Assembly: GCA_041748655.1 (NCBI GenBank)
Contig: JBGTCV010000015.1
Location: 1 to 64,000, forward strand
Reading direction: 5' to 3'
Source of the DNA: Leptofilum sp041748655
GTDB taxonomy: Bacteria; Chloroflexota; Anaerolineae; Promineifilales; Promineifilaceae
DNA: 64,000 nucleotides
Numbering within the stretch: the first letter of the stretch is position 1; every line of letters begins with the position of its first letter. Below the pieces are notes generated by a model. It was not told where the DNA came from and did no database searches. It saw only the letters and a list, made by a program, of their open reading frames with translations. Below are positions 49,396 to 57,244 of this stretch, one piece after another. A program made the translations under genes and the position numbers.

Positions 49396-50082
49396 ATGCT
49401 TGATTTTTGGAAACGCAAAGAGCTTTACTGGATTTTTGGGGGCGCGGGGCTGTTGGCTGTGCTGCTGCTGGCCTGGGAGTGGGTAATATTTGAGGCGTCG
49501 GTTTGGCAGGCGGGGGTGGGGGAAACGGCCGTTCTTGAGCGCCTCACCATGGACCCCATCGGCAATACCCTGGCCATTATTGCCCTGGTAAGCATGGTTT
49601 GCCTGGTGGTTCTCGCCGTTTACCGGCTGAACAAGCGGGCCACCATCCCCGTTTCCGGCTGGTGGGCCATTCCGCTGCTGGCGGTGGCCGGGCTGGGCAT
49701 TATGCTCTACCTCACCTCTATTCCCGAAACGTTCATTTGCTACCCCAGCGGAGACTGTTTGATTATTCAGCAAAGCAATTACGGCAACATATTTGGTGTG
49801 CCGGTCGGTTTGTGGGGTACTGTGGGCTACCTGGTCATTCTGGTCACCTGGAGCGTCAGCCTGATTGGCTCCTCCCGCCTGCTGCACATCGTTCCCTGGG
49901 CGCTGCTGGCCCTGACGCTGCTGGGGGTGCTGTTTTCGCTCTACTTCACCTTTTTGGAGCCATTTGTCATTGGCGTCACCTGCCCCTGGTGCCTCACTTC
50001 GGCCATTTTAATGACGATTTTGTTCTGGCTCAGCGCCGAAACGGTGCAAAGTTTACGGTTGGAGCAATCCCTCATCGGTTGA
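49396..50082 (+). CDS. Vitamin K epoxide reductase (VKOR) family protein
   Basis: 228 residues from the ATG at 49396 (the frame is open from 49366). Five membrane segments. The VKOR pattern is visible: the loop CYPSGDCLIIQQSNYGNIFGVPVGLWG with the shuttle Cys pair and conserved Ser, and the active-site CPWC near the C terminus (VTCPWCLTSAIL). VKOR proteins reoxidise DsbA-type thioredoxins with quinone, so the cell makes disulfides outside. No fused thioredoxin domain. A vapC remnant begins right after its stop, so part of a once longer C terminus may be gone. Confidence 0.85.
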   Translation: MLDFWKRKELYWIFGGAGLLAVLLLAWEWVIFEASVWQAGVGETAVLERLTMDPIGNTLAIIALVSMVCLVVLAVYRLNKRATIPVSGWWAIPLLAVAGLGIMLYLTSIPETFICYPSGDCLIIQQSNYGNIFGVPVGLWGTVGYLVILVTWSVSLIGSSRLLHIVPWALLALTLLGVLFSLYFTFLEPFVIGVTCPWCLTSAILMTILFWLSAETVQSLRLEQSLIG

Positions 50083-50477
50083 TTGCTCAGGCCGAAGCCG
50101 TTGGCACTTCGATCATTTCCCGAGCAGAAACGGCAGCTGCCTTGGCCAAAGCCCAGCGCCTCAACGTACTAACCAAAGAAGGGGCCGACCAGGCTATTAG
50201 CCGCTTTCGGCAGGAGTGGCCTAACTTGTTCCGGGTTCAGGTGACGGAATCGGTTGTCATTCGGGCGGATCAGGCTGCCTGGGCGCATGGGCTGCGCGGG
50301 TTCGATGCGGTGCACCTGGCTTCAGCGCTGCTCTGGCAAGAGCAGCTAAACCAGGAAGTTTGTTTTGCCACGTTTGACCGCCAGCTTTGGCTGGCGGCTC
50401 GCAGCAGTAATCTGGTTCCTTTTCCCGAAGATTTACCCACTTTGTTAGAGGCGTGGAGATTGGAGACTGGAGATTAG
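50083..50477 (+). pseudogene. VapC-type PIN-domain remnant (5' end missing)
   Basis: The frame from about 50079 reads LIAQAEAVGTSIISRAETAAALAKAQRLNVLTKEGADQAISRF ... VIRADQAAWAHGLRGFDAVHLASALLWQEQLNQEVCFATFDRQLWLAARSSNL, the C-terminal four-fifths of a VapC toxin: the second acidic residue (RAE), the third (FDAVHLASAL) and the fourth (FATFDRQLW). The opening strand with the first catalytic Asp (LDTSAL-type) and any start codon are missing; the frame simply emerges from within the VKOR gene in another frame. No antitoxin gene is near. A deletion joined the 3' end of the VKOR gene to the middle of vapC. Confidence 0.75.
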
Positions 50478-50518
50478 AGATTACCAATCTGCAATTTTCA
50501 ATCGCCACCTCTCACAGC

Positions 50519-50956
50519 TTATTGTTTAACAAACCCCTGGACAACGGCCGTTCGTATCTTCGTCTCGCTGGTGAGGGTGCGGTGAATGGGACAGCGGTCG
50601 GCAATCTCCGCCAGCCGCTGAATTTGGTCGGCGTTTAAATCCCCCTCAAAACTAATTTCGCAGTCGATAATATCCACTTTGGCTAACCCTTTGGTCTCGC
50701 AATCTTCACACTCACCGGCGGAAATTTTGCGGTGGTTCAGGGTGAGGGTGACGGTTTCCACCGGCCACTGCTTGCGCCGGGCATACATGTGGACGGTCAT
50801 CACCTTGCAGGCAGCCAGGGAGCTGAGCAGCAGGTCGTATGGGCTGGGGCCTTTGTCTTCACCGCCGGCATTTAACGGCTCATCGGCCAAAATGGGGTGG
50901 TTGCTGGCCTGGATTTCTACTTGCAGGTTTTGCAGGCTGCGGGCTGTTACGGTCAT
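50519..50956 (-). CDS. OsmC/Ohr family peroxiredoxin-like protein
   Basis: 145 residues. OsmC fold with the two redox cysteines: LAACKVMTVHMYARRKQW (Cys near 50) and IADRCPIHRTL (Cys near 122), plus GGEDKGPSPYDLLLSSL. It detoxifies organic hydroperoxides or binds small thiols. It also has an extra CEDC pair (ISAGECEDCETKGL, about 83-86), which could bind metal or take part in redox chemistry. The gene lies before the pgl-glk pair on the same strand with a 54-nt gap. Confidence 0.85.
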   Translation of the reverse strand: MTVTARSLQNLQVEIQASNHPILADEPLNAGGEDKGPSPYDLLLSSLAACKVMTVHMYARRKQWPVETVTLTLNHRKISAGECEDCETKGLAKVDIIDCEISFEGDLNADQIQRLAEIADRCPIHRTLTSETKIRTAVVQGFVKQ

Positions 50957-51010
50957 GGAATGGAACTCCTTTGGGAAGGTGGCTGTGCTTTTCGCGCCAG
51001 GAAAGCGCGG

Positions 51011-51778
51011 CTACAGGTTGTTTTGGAATTGGGTTAATTGGCTGATGTCACGGGCGGCGGCTTCGTCGGTGAGCCAGGTGAGCTGGCCGTTCGTTGGCCG
51101 GATACGCTGGGCGGGCAGTTGCCCTGGCCGGCGCGGGCCGTAGAGCGTTTGGTGCAGGGCGGCCGCCTTGCCGCTGCCGGTTACCAGGAAGATGACCTGT
51201 CGGGCGCAGTTGATCAATTTCGGAGTGAGGGTGAGGCGCTGTGCGGGACGGCCGTTATAATCCGCCGTCACCCCCATGACCCATTCCGGCTGATTGATTG
51301 GCGAACCGGGGAAGAGGGATGCCGTGTGGCCATCGCTGCCCAAGCCCAGTAAAACCACGTCCAAAATGGGTATTTGATTGTCGTTGGTGTAGGTTTTTAG
51401 CTGGTTGATGTAGTCGGCAACGGCTGCTGCCATCTCCAGCTCTCCCCTGGCTCGATGAATATTTTCGGGCAGGATAGGCACATTTTTCAGCAGCAGGTTG
51501 GCCACCTGGCCGTAGTTGCTGCCTGGATCGTCGGGCGGCACCAGCCGCTCATCCCCCCAAAAGAGGTGGGTTTGCAGCCAGGGCATCTCGTCGCGGAACG
51601 GCCGTTTGCCCCATACATCATACACGCCAGACGGCGTGCCACCCCCTGAAAGCGCGATGCTGAAACGGCCGTGTTTGGCCACCGCTTCCTGCGCCAGTTT
51701 GGTGAGCAACCGGGCTGCTGCCTGGTTCACTGCTTCCACGTTGGCGAAGCTGTGCAGGGTAATAGCGGGTTCAAGCAT
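51011..51778 (-). CDS. pgl: 6-phosphogluconolactonase
   Basis: 255 residues. It hydrolyses 6-phosphoglucono-lactone in the oxidative pentose phosphate path. Visible: SIALSGGGTPSGVYDVW (phosphate-binding loop), HLFWGDERLVPPDDPGSNYGQ (catalytic His/Asp region), LGLGSDGHTASLFPGSP with the catalytic His, and LTLTPKLINCARQVIFLVTGSGKA. The gene overlaps glk by 8 nt (its start lies within the glk 3' end), so the pair is translationally coupled: glucose to glucose 6-phosphate, then on through the pentose phosphate route. A glucose 6-phosphate dehydrogenase is not in the window. Confidence 0.92.
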   Translation of the reverse strand: MLEPAITLHSFANVEAVNQAAARLLTKLAQEAVAKHGRFSIALSGGGTPSGVYDVWGKRPFRDEMPWLQTHLFWGDERLVPPDDPGSNYGQVANLLLKNVPILPENIHRARGELEMAAAVADYINQLKTYTNDNQIPILDVVLLGLGSDGHTASLFPGSPINQPEWVMGVTADYNGRPAQRLTLTPKLINCARQVIFLVTGSGKAAALHQTLYGPRRPGQLPAQRIRPTNGQLTWLTDEAAARDISQLTQFQNNL

Positions 51779-52763
51779 GAAGCAAATCCAGACCGCCCCA
51801 GGCTGCCCCCAGCAGCGCGGTTTGCGGATTGCAAATCACTTGCAGCGGCATGTTGAGCAGCAGCCGGGAAAAGCGCCCTTTTTCGGCAAACTGGGCGATG
51901 AATCGGTCGGTTTGCAGCAGGTTGAGCAGGCGGGGCGGAATGCCACCACCCAGGTAGACTCCGCCGGTGGCCAACACTTTCAGGGCCATGTTGCTGGCTT
52001 CGCCTGCCAGAATATCGACAAACATCTGTACGGTGGCGGTGCAAATATCGGCGGTTTTGGCCAAACCCGCTTCTACGATGAGGGGGGTAGGGTCTTCAGC
52101 CTGTTCGATTTGCTCACGCAGCCAGTTTGGTTCTGGGAAACGGCCGTCCTGCTGCCAAAATGCGTACAAATTAGGAATGCCGCTGCCGGAACAGACACGC
52201 TCAAAGCTGACGTGGCTGTACTTTTTCTCCAAAAAGGCGAGCATGGCGCATTGGTCGGGGTTGGTGGGAGCGAAGGAGGCGTGCCCCCCTTCAGATGGAT
52301 GAGCCTGGTAGCGCTGGCCATCCCAAATGAGGAACGCTTCCCCCAGGCCAGTGCCGGGGGCAATGACGGCCACTGCGCCGCCTGGCTCTGCCTGCCCTTC
52401 ATTGATAACGGCCAGATCGTTGGCTTGCAGATGGGGTACGGCGTTGGCGATTGATTCCAGGTCGTTGAGCAGAGCCACCTTTTCAATGTCAAAGGTTTGG
52501 CCGATAACGGCTGAGTCGATGACCCAAGGGAGGTTGGTGATTTGGGAACGGCCGTTGACCACCGGCCCCGCCACGCCAAAGCTGGCAGCTTCAATCGCCA
52601 CCTCCTTGTCCGCCATAAATTGGGTGATGATCGCTTCCAAGGAGAAAAAATGGCCGCTAGGGAACGTTTGTAAATGAAGCGGCTGCAGCGCTTCGTCGGT
52701 CGCTTCTGCGGCAAAAAGCGCCAGAACCGTCTTGGTTCCACCAATATCACCAGCTAATAACAT
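51771..52763 (-). CDS. glk: Glucokinase
   Basis: 330 residues, Glk family rather than ROK. The ATP-binding motif is LLAGDIGGTKTVLALF (2-17); then FGVAGPVVNG, the active-site LLNDLESIANAV with Asp, GGAVAVIAPGTGLGEAFLIW, EGGHASFAP and the ATP-binding GGVYLGGGIPPRLL near the C terminus. It phosphorylates glucose with ATP. It overlaps pgl by 8 nt and is the first gene of that pair. Ribosome site AAAGGTAAAC before the ATG. Confidence 0.92.
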   Translation of the reverse strand: MLLAGDIGGTKTVLALFAAEATDEALQPLHLQTFPSGHFFSLEAIITQFMADKEVAIEAASFGVAGPVVNGRSQITNLPWVIDSAVIGQTFDIEKVALLNDLESIANAVPHLQANDLAVINEGQAEPGGAVAVIAPGTGLGEAFLIWDGQRYQAHPSEGGHASFAPTNPDQCAMLAFLEKKYSHVSFERVCSGSGIPNLYAFWQQDGRFPEPNWLREQIEQAEDPTPLIVEAGLAKTADICTATVQMFVDILAGEASNMALKVLATGGVYLGGGIPPRLLNLLQTDRFIAQFAEKGRFSRLLLNMPLQVICNPQTALLGAAWGGLDLLHA

Positions 52764-52837
52764 CGGTTTACCTTTAAGGATTTATTGAAAAATCAGCACC
52801 GGCTAAAGCCTCCCCTGAACTGATTTTAGGATGTTTG

Positions 52838-53122
52838 CTAAGATTCGATCTTTACACTGCGCCAAAAGGCTACGTGGTCTTTAATACTGCTGGCTGCGTC
52901 TTTAGGAGCGGGGTAATACCAGGCAGTATTTTCGTTTTTCTGCCCGTTCACCTCAATGGTGTAGTAGCTGGCAACCCCTTTCCAGGGGCATATGGTTTTG
53001 TGGCTGCTTTCTTTGAAATATTCCTGGTTGATTGTGTTGGCTGGGAAGTAATGATTGCCTTCTACTATTTCGGTTTTGCTGCTTTCTGCTAGAACAACGC
53101 CATTCCAGATTGCTTTTGCCAT
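52838..53122 (-). CDS. DUF427 domain protein
   Basis: 94 residues, the whole DUF427 domain: MAKAIWNGVVLAESSKTEIVEGNHYFPANTINQEYFKESSHKTICPWKGVASYYTIEVNG, with the conserved CPWKG and W/H residues. The fold is known, but a biochemical role is not. Small, soluble. It is independent of the glk genes by a 75-nt gap. Confidence 0.88.
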   Translation of the reverse strand: MAKAIWNGVVLAESSKTEIVEGNHYFPANTINQEYFKESSHKTICPWKGVASYYTIEVNGQKNENTAWYYPAPKDAASSIKDHVAFWRSVKIES

Positions 53123-53173
53123 ATTATCTTCATCTTCTCCTGATCGTCTATGTTAAATGGGGAAATAAATTGA

Positions 53174-53500
53174 TTAATCGGCCGTTTTTAGAACATGCAG
53201 CAAGATTTCGAACTTATTGCGGCAGTCTGGGCACATTTCAAGATGATTTTTCACCAGGGGCATGAGCCACTTTGCCTCTTCATCGGTGGCAACCAGTTCC
53301 ACATACTCATCGAGCAGGGCAAATACCTCTTCACAAGAGTAGGCATTGTCCATCGTTTGTTCTAAACGATGCATGAGATCAACAAGATTGTTCTGGTTGA
53401 TAGCAGCACCCCCAGATTGATGCGCTGTTTCATCGCCAATTACGGCCATGGTTTGTTTTGATCTGCCAAGCAGATTTTTGATCTGATTCCAAAAAGTCAT
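53174..53500 (-). CDS. Probable anti-sigma factor
   Basis: 108 residues. The C-terminal HLEMCPDCRNKFEILLHVL is a short zinc-finger-like HxxxCxxC motif as in ZAS anti-sigma factors; the middle (MHRLEQTMDNAYSCEEVFALLDEYVELVATDEEAKWL) is helical and matches the usual sigma-binding part. The first 30 residues look disordered. It follows the sigma factor gene on the same strand, 190 nt downstream, and probably holds it in check in a redox- or zinc-dependent way. No membrane helix, so it is cytoplasmic. Confidence 0.7.
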   Translation of the reverse strand: MTFWNQIKNLLGRSKQTMAVIGDETAHQSGGAAINQNNLVDLMHRLEQTMDNAYSCEEVFALLDEYVELVATDEEAKWLMPLVKNHLEMCPDCRNKFEILLHVLKTAD

Positions 53501-53690
53501 GATGATTATGATTTACCAAACAGACGACAGTCACTATTAGAGGCTTTCTGTTTGAGATGATAAAGCCGAGTTTTAGTGAGGATCATAACGGTTTAGGGCA
53601 AGGATAAAAATAACATTCGCTCTGTTTGATGATTCTGTGGTTGGAGTTCTTACTTTGATAATAATTTTTAGTAAGCTGAAAGCTGCAAAG

Positions 53691-54326
53691 CTAATCGAAT
53701 ACCTGCAAGATATCGCTTGGGGTGTAGCCATCCTGAGCCAGGCTTTTCTTGAGCCGCACGCGGGCATCGTGCAGCAGTTTGTAGACGGCGTTGGGTTTCA
53801 TATCCAGCTTTTTAGCAATCTGATCGGTAGATTTACCTTGAACAATTGAATCCAGCAGGGCAGTTCGCTGCCGATCGGTCAAATCATTTTCGATTAAGTT
53901 TTGGACGTAGGTGAGCAGTTCTTTTCGGGCTGTTCTTTTTTCGGGAGTGGGGGCTTCATCGGCGACAAAGCTGGGCGTGTAGTCACCGTTTTCTGACTCT
54001 GTGAGGCTGTGGAGGGAACTGTCTTGCCATCGCTTGCGACGCAGTTCGGTGAGGGCAAAAGAGATGGCTATTTTGTGAGCCCAGGTGGTGAATTTGCTGC
54101 GTCCGGCAAAGGTGTCCAGCTTTTCGAGTACTTTGATCACGGCTTCCTGGGCAAAATCTTCTGCCTGGGTATCAAACTCAAGGGCCGAGGTTTGGACCTG
54201 GGAGAGTAAACCGCGCCGGAGACCGTTCGTGAGCAGTTTGCTGAGGTCGGCAACGGCCGTTTCATACTGGGGATGTTCTGACTGCAGCTCGGTCAGCCAT
54301 TGTTCGTTGGTTCGTTTGGTAATCAC
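53691..54326 (-). CDS. RNA polymerase sigma factor, ECF-type
   Basis: 211 residues from a GTG at 54326. Sigma region 2 is EDFAQEAVIKVLEKLDTFAGRSKFTTWAHKIAISFALTELRRKRW and region 4 is LTDRQRTALLDSIVQGKSTDQIAKKLDMKPNAVYKLLHDARVRLKKSL. It has no region 1.1 or 3. The next gene is the likely anti-sigma factor. A TATAAT box 7 nt before the GTG points to a leaderless transcript. The stress that releases it is unknown; a mycoredoxin-like gene runs divergently next to it, which makes redox stress a fair guess. Confidence 0.88.
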   Translation of the reverse strand: MITKRTNEQWLTELQSEHPQYETAVADLSKLLTNGLRRGLLSQVQTSALEFDTQAEDFAQEAVIKVLEKLDTFAGRSKFTTWAHKIAISFALTELRRKRWQDSSLHSLTESENGDYTPSFVADEAPTPEKRTARKELLTYVQNLIENDLTDRQRTALLDSIVQGKSTDQIAKKLDMKPNAVYKLLHDARVRLKKSLAQDGYTPSDILQVFD

Positions 54327-54333
54327 ACGCTCT

Positions 54334-54339
54334 ATTATA
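54334..54339 (-). promoter_or_regulatory. -10 box of the sigma factor gene, probably leaderless
   Basis: TATAAT on the minus strand, 7 nt ahead of the GTG start at 54326 (AGAGCGT between). No convincing -35. Confidence 0.5.
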
Positions 54340-54429
54340 CCGAAATTTTGTCGCGAAGCTGGTAGCCCGCCTGATTTTAGATATGATTATGCGGATATTT
54401 TTAGGTAACTATCACTATGGAGAGCAAGG

Positions 54430-54696
54430 ATGACCGAAATCGAAAGCAATGCTGCCCAAATTGTCATGTACACCACTCGCTGGTGCTCCGACTGTCATCG
54501 GGCAAAATATTTATTGGATGAGTACGGTATCCCTTACCTTGTTATTGATGTTGAAGAGGATGAGGCAGCGCTGGCATTTGTGAAGAAAGTAAACAACGGG
54601 AACCGTGCTGTGCCCACAATTGTGTTCCCAGATGAGACCATTTTGGTTGAACCGTCCAATGCTGTTTTGGCAGCAAAAGTGGGTTTCGAGCTTTAA
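54430..54696 (+). CDS. Mycoredoxin/glutaredoxin-like protein
   Basis: 88 residues, one glutaredoxin fold. The active site is MYTTRWCSDCHRAKYLL (Cys19-Ser-Asp-Cys22). The cis-Pro motif is VPTIVFPDETILVEPSNA. Mycoredoxins usually have CGYC or CxxC with other fillers, so the CSDC pair is a little unusual; the glutathione-type or mycothiol-type partner cannot be told. It is divergent from the sigma factor gene. Ribosome site GAGCAAGG. Confidence 0.9.
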   Translation: MTEIESNAAQIVMYTTRWCSDCHRAKYLLDEYGIPYLVIDVEEDEAALAFVKKVNNGNRAVPTIVFPDETILVEPSNAVLAAKVGFEL

Positions 54697-54777
54697 TTAG
54701 CTACAAAAGAGCTGCAACTTTTATGCAATTCTGGCGTTTTTTAATAAATTTTCAATGCGAACAAGCTGTTTTTTTAT

Positions 54778-54783
54778 TATAAT
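54778..54783 (+). promoter_or_regulatory. -10 box upstream of the Trp-rich peptide gene
   Basis: TATAAT (in ATTATAATGG) 80 nt after the mycoredoxin stop and 124 nt before the peptide start. No strong -35. It would give the peptide a separate transcript with a long leader. Confidence 0.4.
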
Positions 54784-54906
54784 GGAACCACTTTATCCAG
54801 GCTGTTACTATCATGTGCCCAAAATAGCTGCTTAACAACGATTCAGGCACCTGGGGTCACCGACCGGCTTTCAGTAGATGGGATAGCTCAGTAGTTTGCA
54901 GGAGAT

Positions 54907-55080
54907 ATGACCGATATGAAAGAGTCTATGTCGATCCACAAGTTCAACGAGTTGTTAAAAGCTGGTAAGTCTGAAGATTCCTTGCTGGCCACCTTGCTTC
55001 AATTGACCAAAGTCACCAATCACAAAGATTTGTCTGAACTGCGCAAGACAGATGTTTGGGGTTGGTACTGGGATTGGTAG
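54907..55080 (+). CDS. Small peptide with C-terminal WGWYWDW, candidate modified-pheromone precursor
   Basis: 57 residues, too short to be found by many gene callers. Sequence opens MTDMKESMSIHKFNELL, has a charged helical middle (KSEDSLLATLLQLTKVTNHKDLSELRKT), and ends DVWGWYWDW. Four of the last seven residues are Trp (51, 53, 55, 57). AGGAG lies just upstream; it fits the second ATG (54916) better than the first. The next gene, 205 nt on, encodes a polyprenyl-synthetase family enzyme. In Bacillus, ComX is a peptide of about 55 residues whose Trp near the C terminus is isoprenylated by ComQ, a polyprenyl-synthetase family protein. The size and Trp tail next to such an enzyme suggest the same logic. 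No sequence match to ComX is claimed. Confidence 0.55.
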   Translation: MTDMKESMSIHKFNELLKAGKSEDSLLATLLQLTKVTNHKDLSELRKTDVWGWYWDW

Positions 55081-55285
55081 TTGTTTTGAGCAGATGACGG
55101 TTACGGCCGTTATGCTGCCCTTTCTCTTCCAGGCTGTGTGTAGAGGTCGGCTGCACACGGTCTTCTCACTTTATTCTCAAATTTGATGTTGCGAAATTAC
55201 ATAACTGACGTGTTAATCAACAGCAGATAAGTGCTGCCGTTGGTTTTGGCATGGGCAAACCAGGTTGAAGGTGTGTGGGGATTGC

Positions 55286-56257
55286 ATGATTGAGCTTTCT
55301 CAAATTGAGGTCTATTTTTTACGGCAGCCGGAAGTGGCGGCGTGGCCAACCATGCTGGAGGTTTGGCGACATTATGCCAAAAACCCGCGTTCCTGGCTGC
55401 TGCCGGAGCTGGCTTGCCGGGCGGTGGCAGGGGATTTGCGGGCGGTGGTGCCGGTGATTACGGCCGTTGCCTGCTGCCACATCAGCATTGTGCTGGTGGA
55501 CGATATTTTGGATGATGATCCCAAAGGGCTGTACCGGCGGCTGGGTGCGGGGGTGGCGGCCAATTTAGGGCTGGCGTTTCAGGCGGTGGCTTACCGAATT
55601 GTGCAGGAGATGGCGGGGGAGGTGGGTTGGGAAACGGCCGTTCCGCAGCAGCTTCTGGCCGAACTTATCACCCTTAACCTGCAAACCGCCCGGGGGCAGC
55701 ATCTGGATGTGCAAAAAGTGCTCAGCGAAGAACATTATTGGGATACCGTTGAAGCCAAAAGCACGCCTTATTATGCGGCAGGTTTTTATTTAGGGGCGCT
55801 GGCCGGCGGCACTGTGCCAGAATTAGCCAGCCAACTGCGCCAGTTTGGCGGGTTCATTGGCAAAATTATTCAGGTAAGCGACGATTTGGCCGATGTGTTT
55901 CAGACCCCAGCTTGCCCAGACTGGCAGCAGGGCACCGGAAATCTGGCCATTTTGTATGCCCGTTTGGCTGAGTATCCAGACCGGATCAGGTTTGAGGCGC
56001 TGCTGCCTCAGGTGGCTGATACAAAAGCACTGGAAGAGGCCCAGCAAATTTTGTTGCACAGCGGGGCCGTTAGCTACTGCGTTTACCAGTTGTTACAGCT
56101 GGCGCGTGAGGCACGGAGCATTTTGGATGGCTGCTCATTGGCCAACCAGGCGCTGCTGCAACAATTTTTGGCTGAGCGCGTGGTGCATCTGTTTGAGCTG
56201 CTGGAAGCCAACAACATGCCACTGCCATCTGAATTGGCAGCAGAATTACTGGTTTGA
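55286..56257 (+). CDS. Polyprenyl-synthetase family enzyme (ComQ-like by context)
   Basis: 323 residues from the ATG at 55286 (GGGG 7 nt ahead); the frame is open to a TTG at 55265. Class I isoprenoid fold: the first aspartate-rich motif IVLVDDILDDDPKG (72-78), GQHLDVQ (about 138-143), the KST region (VEAKSTPYYAAGFYLGALAGG) and the second Asp motif QVSDDLADVF (199-203, DDxxD). Both Asp motifs are intact, so it can bind a prenyl diphosphate and Mg. It might make a prenyl diphosphate, or transfer a prenyl group to the Trp-rich peptide next door as ComQ does. No other isoprenoid gene is in the immediate neighbourhood. The next gene is convergent. Confidence 0.82.
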   Translation: MIELSQIEVYFLRQPEVAAWPTMLEVWRHYAKNPRSWLLPELACRAVAGDLRAVVPVITAVACCHISIVLVDDILDDDPKGLYRRLGAGVAANLGLAFQAVAYRIVQEMAGEVGWETAVPQQLLAELITLNLQTARGQHLDVQKVLSEEHYWDTVEAKSTPYYAAGFYLGALAGGTVPELASQLRQFGGFIGKIIQVSDDLADVFQTPACPDWQQGTGNLAILYARLAEYPDRIRFEALLPQVADTKALEEAQQILLHSGAVSYCVYQLLQLAREARSILDGCSLANQALLQQFLAERVVHLFELLEANNMPLPSELAAELLV

Positions 56258-56282
56258 TTCAGGTTTCAGGTCTTGTTGCGCG

Positions 56283-57005
56283 TTAGGTGGGAGAGTCGAT
56301 GGTGGCGTTGAAGCGATACCCGGTGCCCCGTTCGGCGACGATGTAGGATGGTTCGTTAGGGTTAACTTCGATTTTGCGCCGCAGCCGGTGTACGTGTACA
56401 TGAAGCCGGTCTTCCTGCGCTTCTTCCATAGGCCAGATGCGATTGAGCAAGAAATCTGTGGTGACAATGCGCCCGGCATTGCGCACCAAAATATAGAGCA
56501 GCTTGGTTTCTGTGGGGGTCAGGGAGACGGACACACCTTCTACCAGCGCTTCCCGGTTGGGGAAGTTCACCATAAGCCGTTCATCGATGCGTGTGGTTGA
56601 TTCCAGGGTATAGCTGTAATCGCCCATACGGCGCAGTACGCGACCGACTCGTGCTTTAAGCTCTTCTGGATTAAATGGTTTGACGATGTAATCCTCAGCG
56701 TACTGTTCCAACCCTTCGATGATGGTTTCTTCGGTGTTTACGGCCGTTAGCATAATGATCGGCATATCGCTAAATTCGCGCACGGCGTGGCAAAATTCAA
56801 AGCCGCTCATGATGGGCATGTGCAAATCTACAATGGCCAGGTGGGGCATACCGTGACGATTGATGAGCTTGAGCGCATCTTGTCCAGAAGCGGCCGTCAT
56901 TACCTGGTAGCCGGCCTGCTCTAGCGTATGTTGAACAATGCGCAGGGTAAAGGTGTTGTCATCTACGGCGAGTATTTTCTGCGATTCAATAGTCGAGTCT
57001 AGCAT
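56283..57005 (-). CDS. OmpR-family response regulator
   Basis: About 240 residues from the ATG at 57005; a GTG at 57029 is also open. Receiver domain: ILAVDDNTFTLRIVQ, phosphorylation Asp in LAIVDLHMPIMSGFEF, Thr in MLTAVN and Lys in EDYIVKPFNP. The C-terminal winged helix (trans_reg_C): SLTPTETKLLYILVRNAGRIVTTDFLLNRIW, LHVHVHRLRRKIEVNPNEPSYIVAERGTGYRF. It regulates genes after phosphorylation by a sensor kinase that is not in the window. It is convergent with the polyprenyl-synthetase gene, so a link to the peptide system is only a position-based thought. Confidence 0.9.
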   Translation of the reverse strand: MLDSTIESQKILAVDDNTFTLRIVQHTLEQAGYQVMTAASGQDALKLINRHGMPHLAIVDLHMPIMSGFEFCHAVREFSDMPIIMLTAVNTEETIIEGLEQYAEDYIVKPFNPEELKARVGRVLRRMGDYSYTLESTTRIDERLMVNFPNREALVEGVSVSLTPTETKLLYILVRNAGRIVTTDFLLNRIWPMEEAQEDRLHVHVHRLRRKIEVNPNEPSYIVAERGTGYRFNATIDSPT

Positions 57006-57244
57006 AGCGTTATTTTTCTTTAAGCTCACGGATCAGTGATTTGGGCTGTTTTGGCAAGGTTTGTGGGTAGATCAGCCAGTTTTATGTCATCTTTCTGTTT
57101 GTCAGAATTGGGCACAGTATAACCGAATATGTTCGTAAGTTAAAGAGAAAAACAATGAGAATAGTACTAGCTCGTTGGGGATTTCGTCCTGGGTGGATAG
57201 CATTGCGTTAGTCTCAATCTGGGTCAGCCCGCCTGGCTCCAACG

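Noticed and set aside
49599..50082. N-terminal part of a long 292-residue ORF that ends in the vapC remnant
   Set aside because: Before about 50079 it only reads the VKOR gene in another frame; only the last 130 residues are protein-like.
54880..54905. tRNA-like start GGATAGCTCAGTAG near 54890
   Set aside because: No acceptor or anticodon stems follow; chance similarity to a D-arm.
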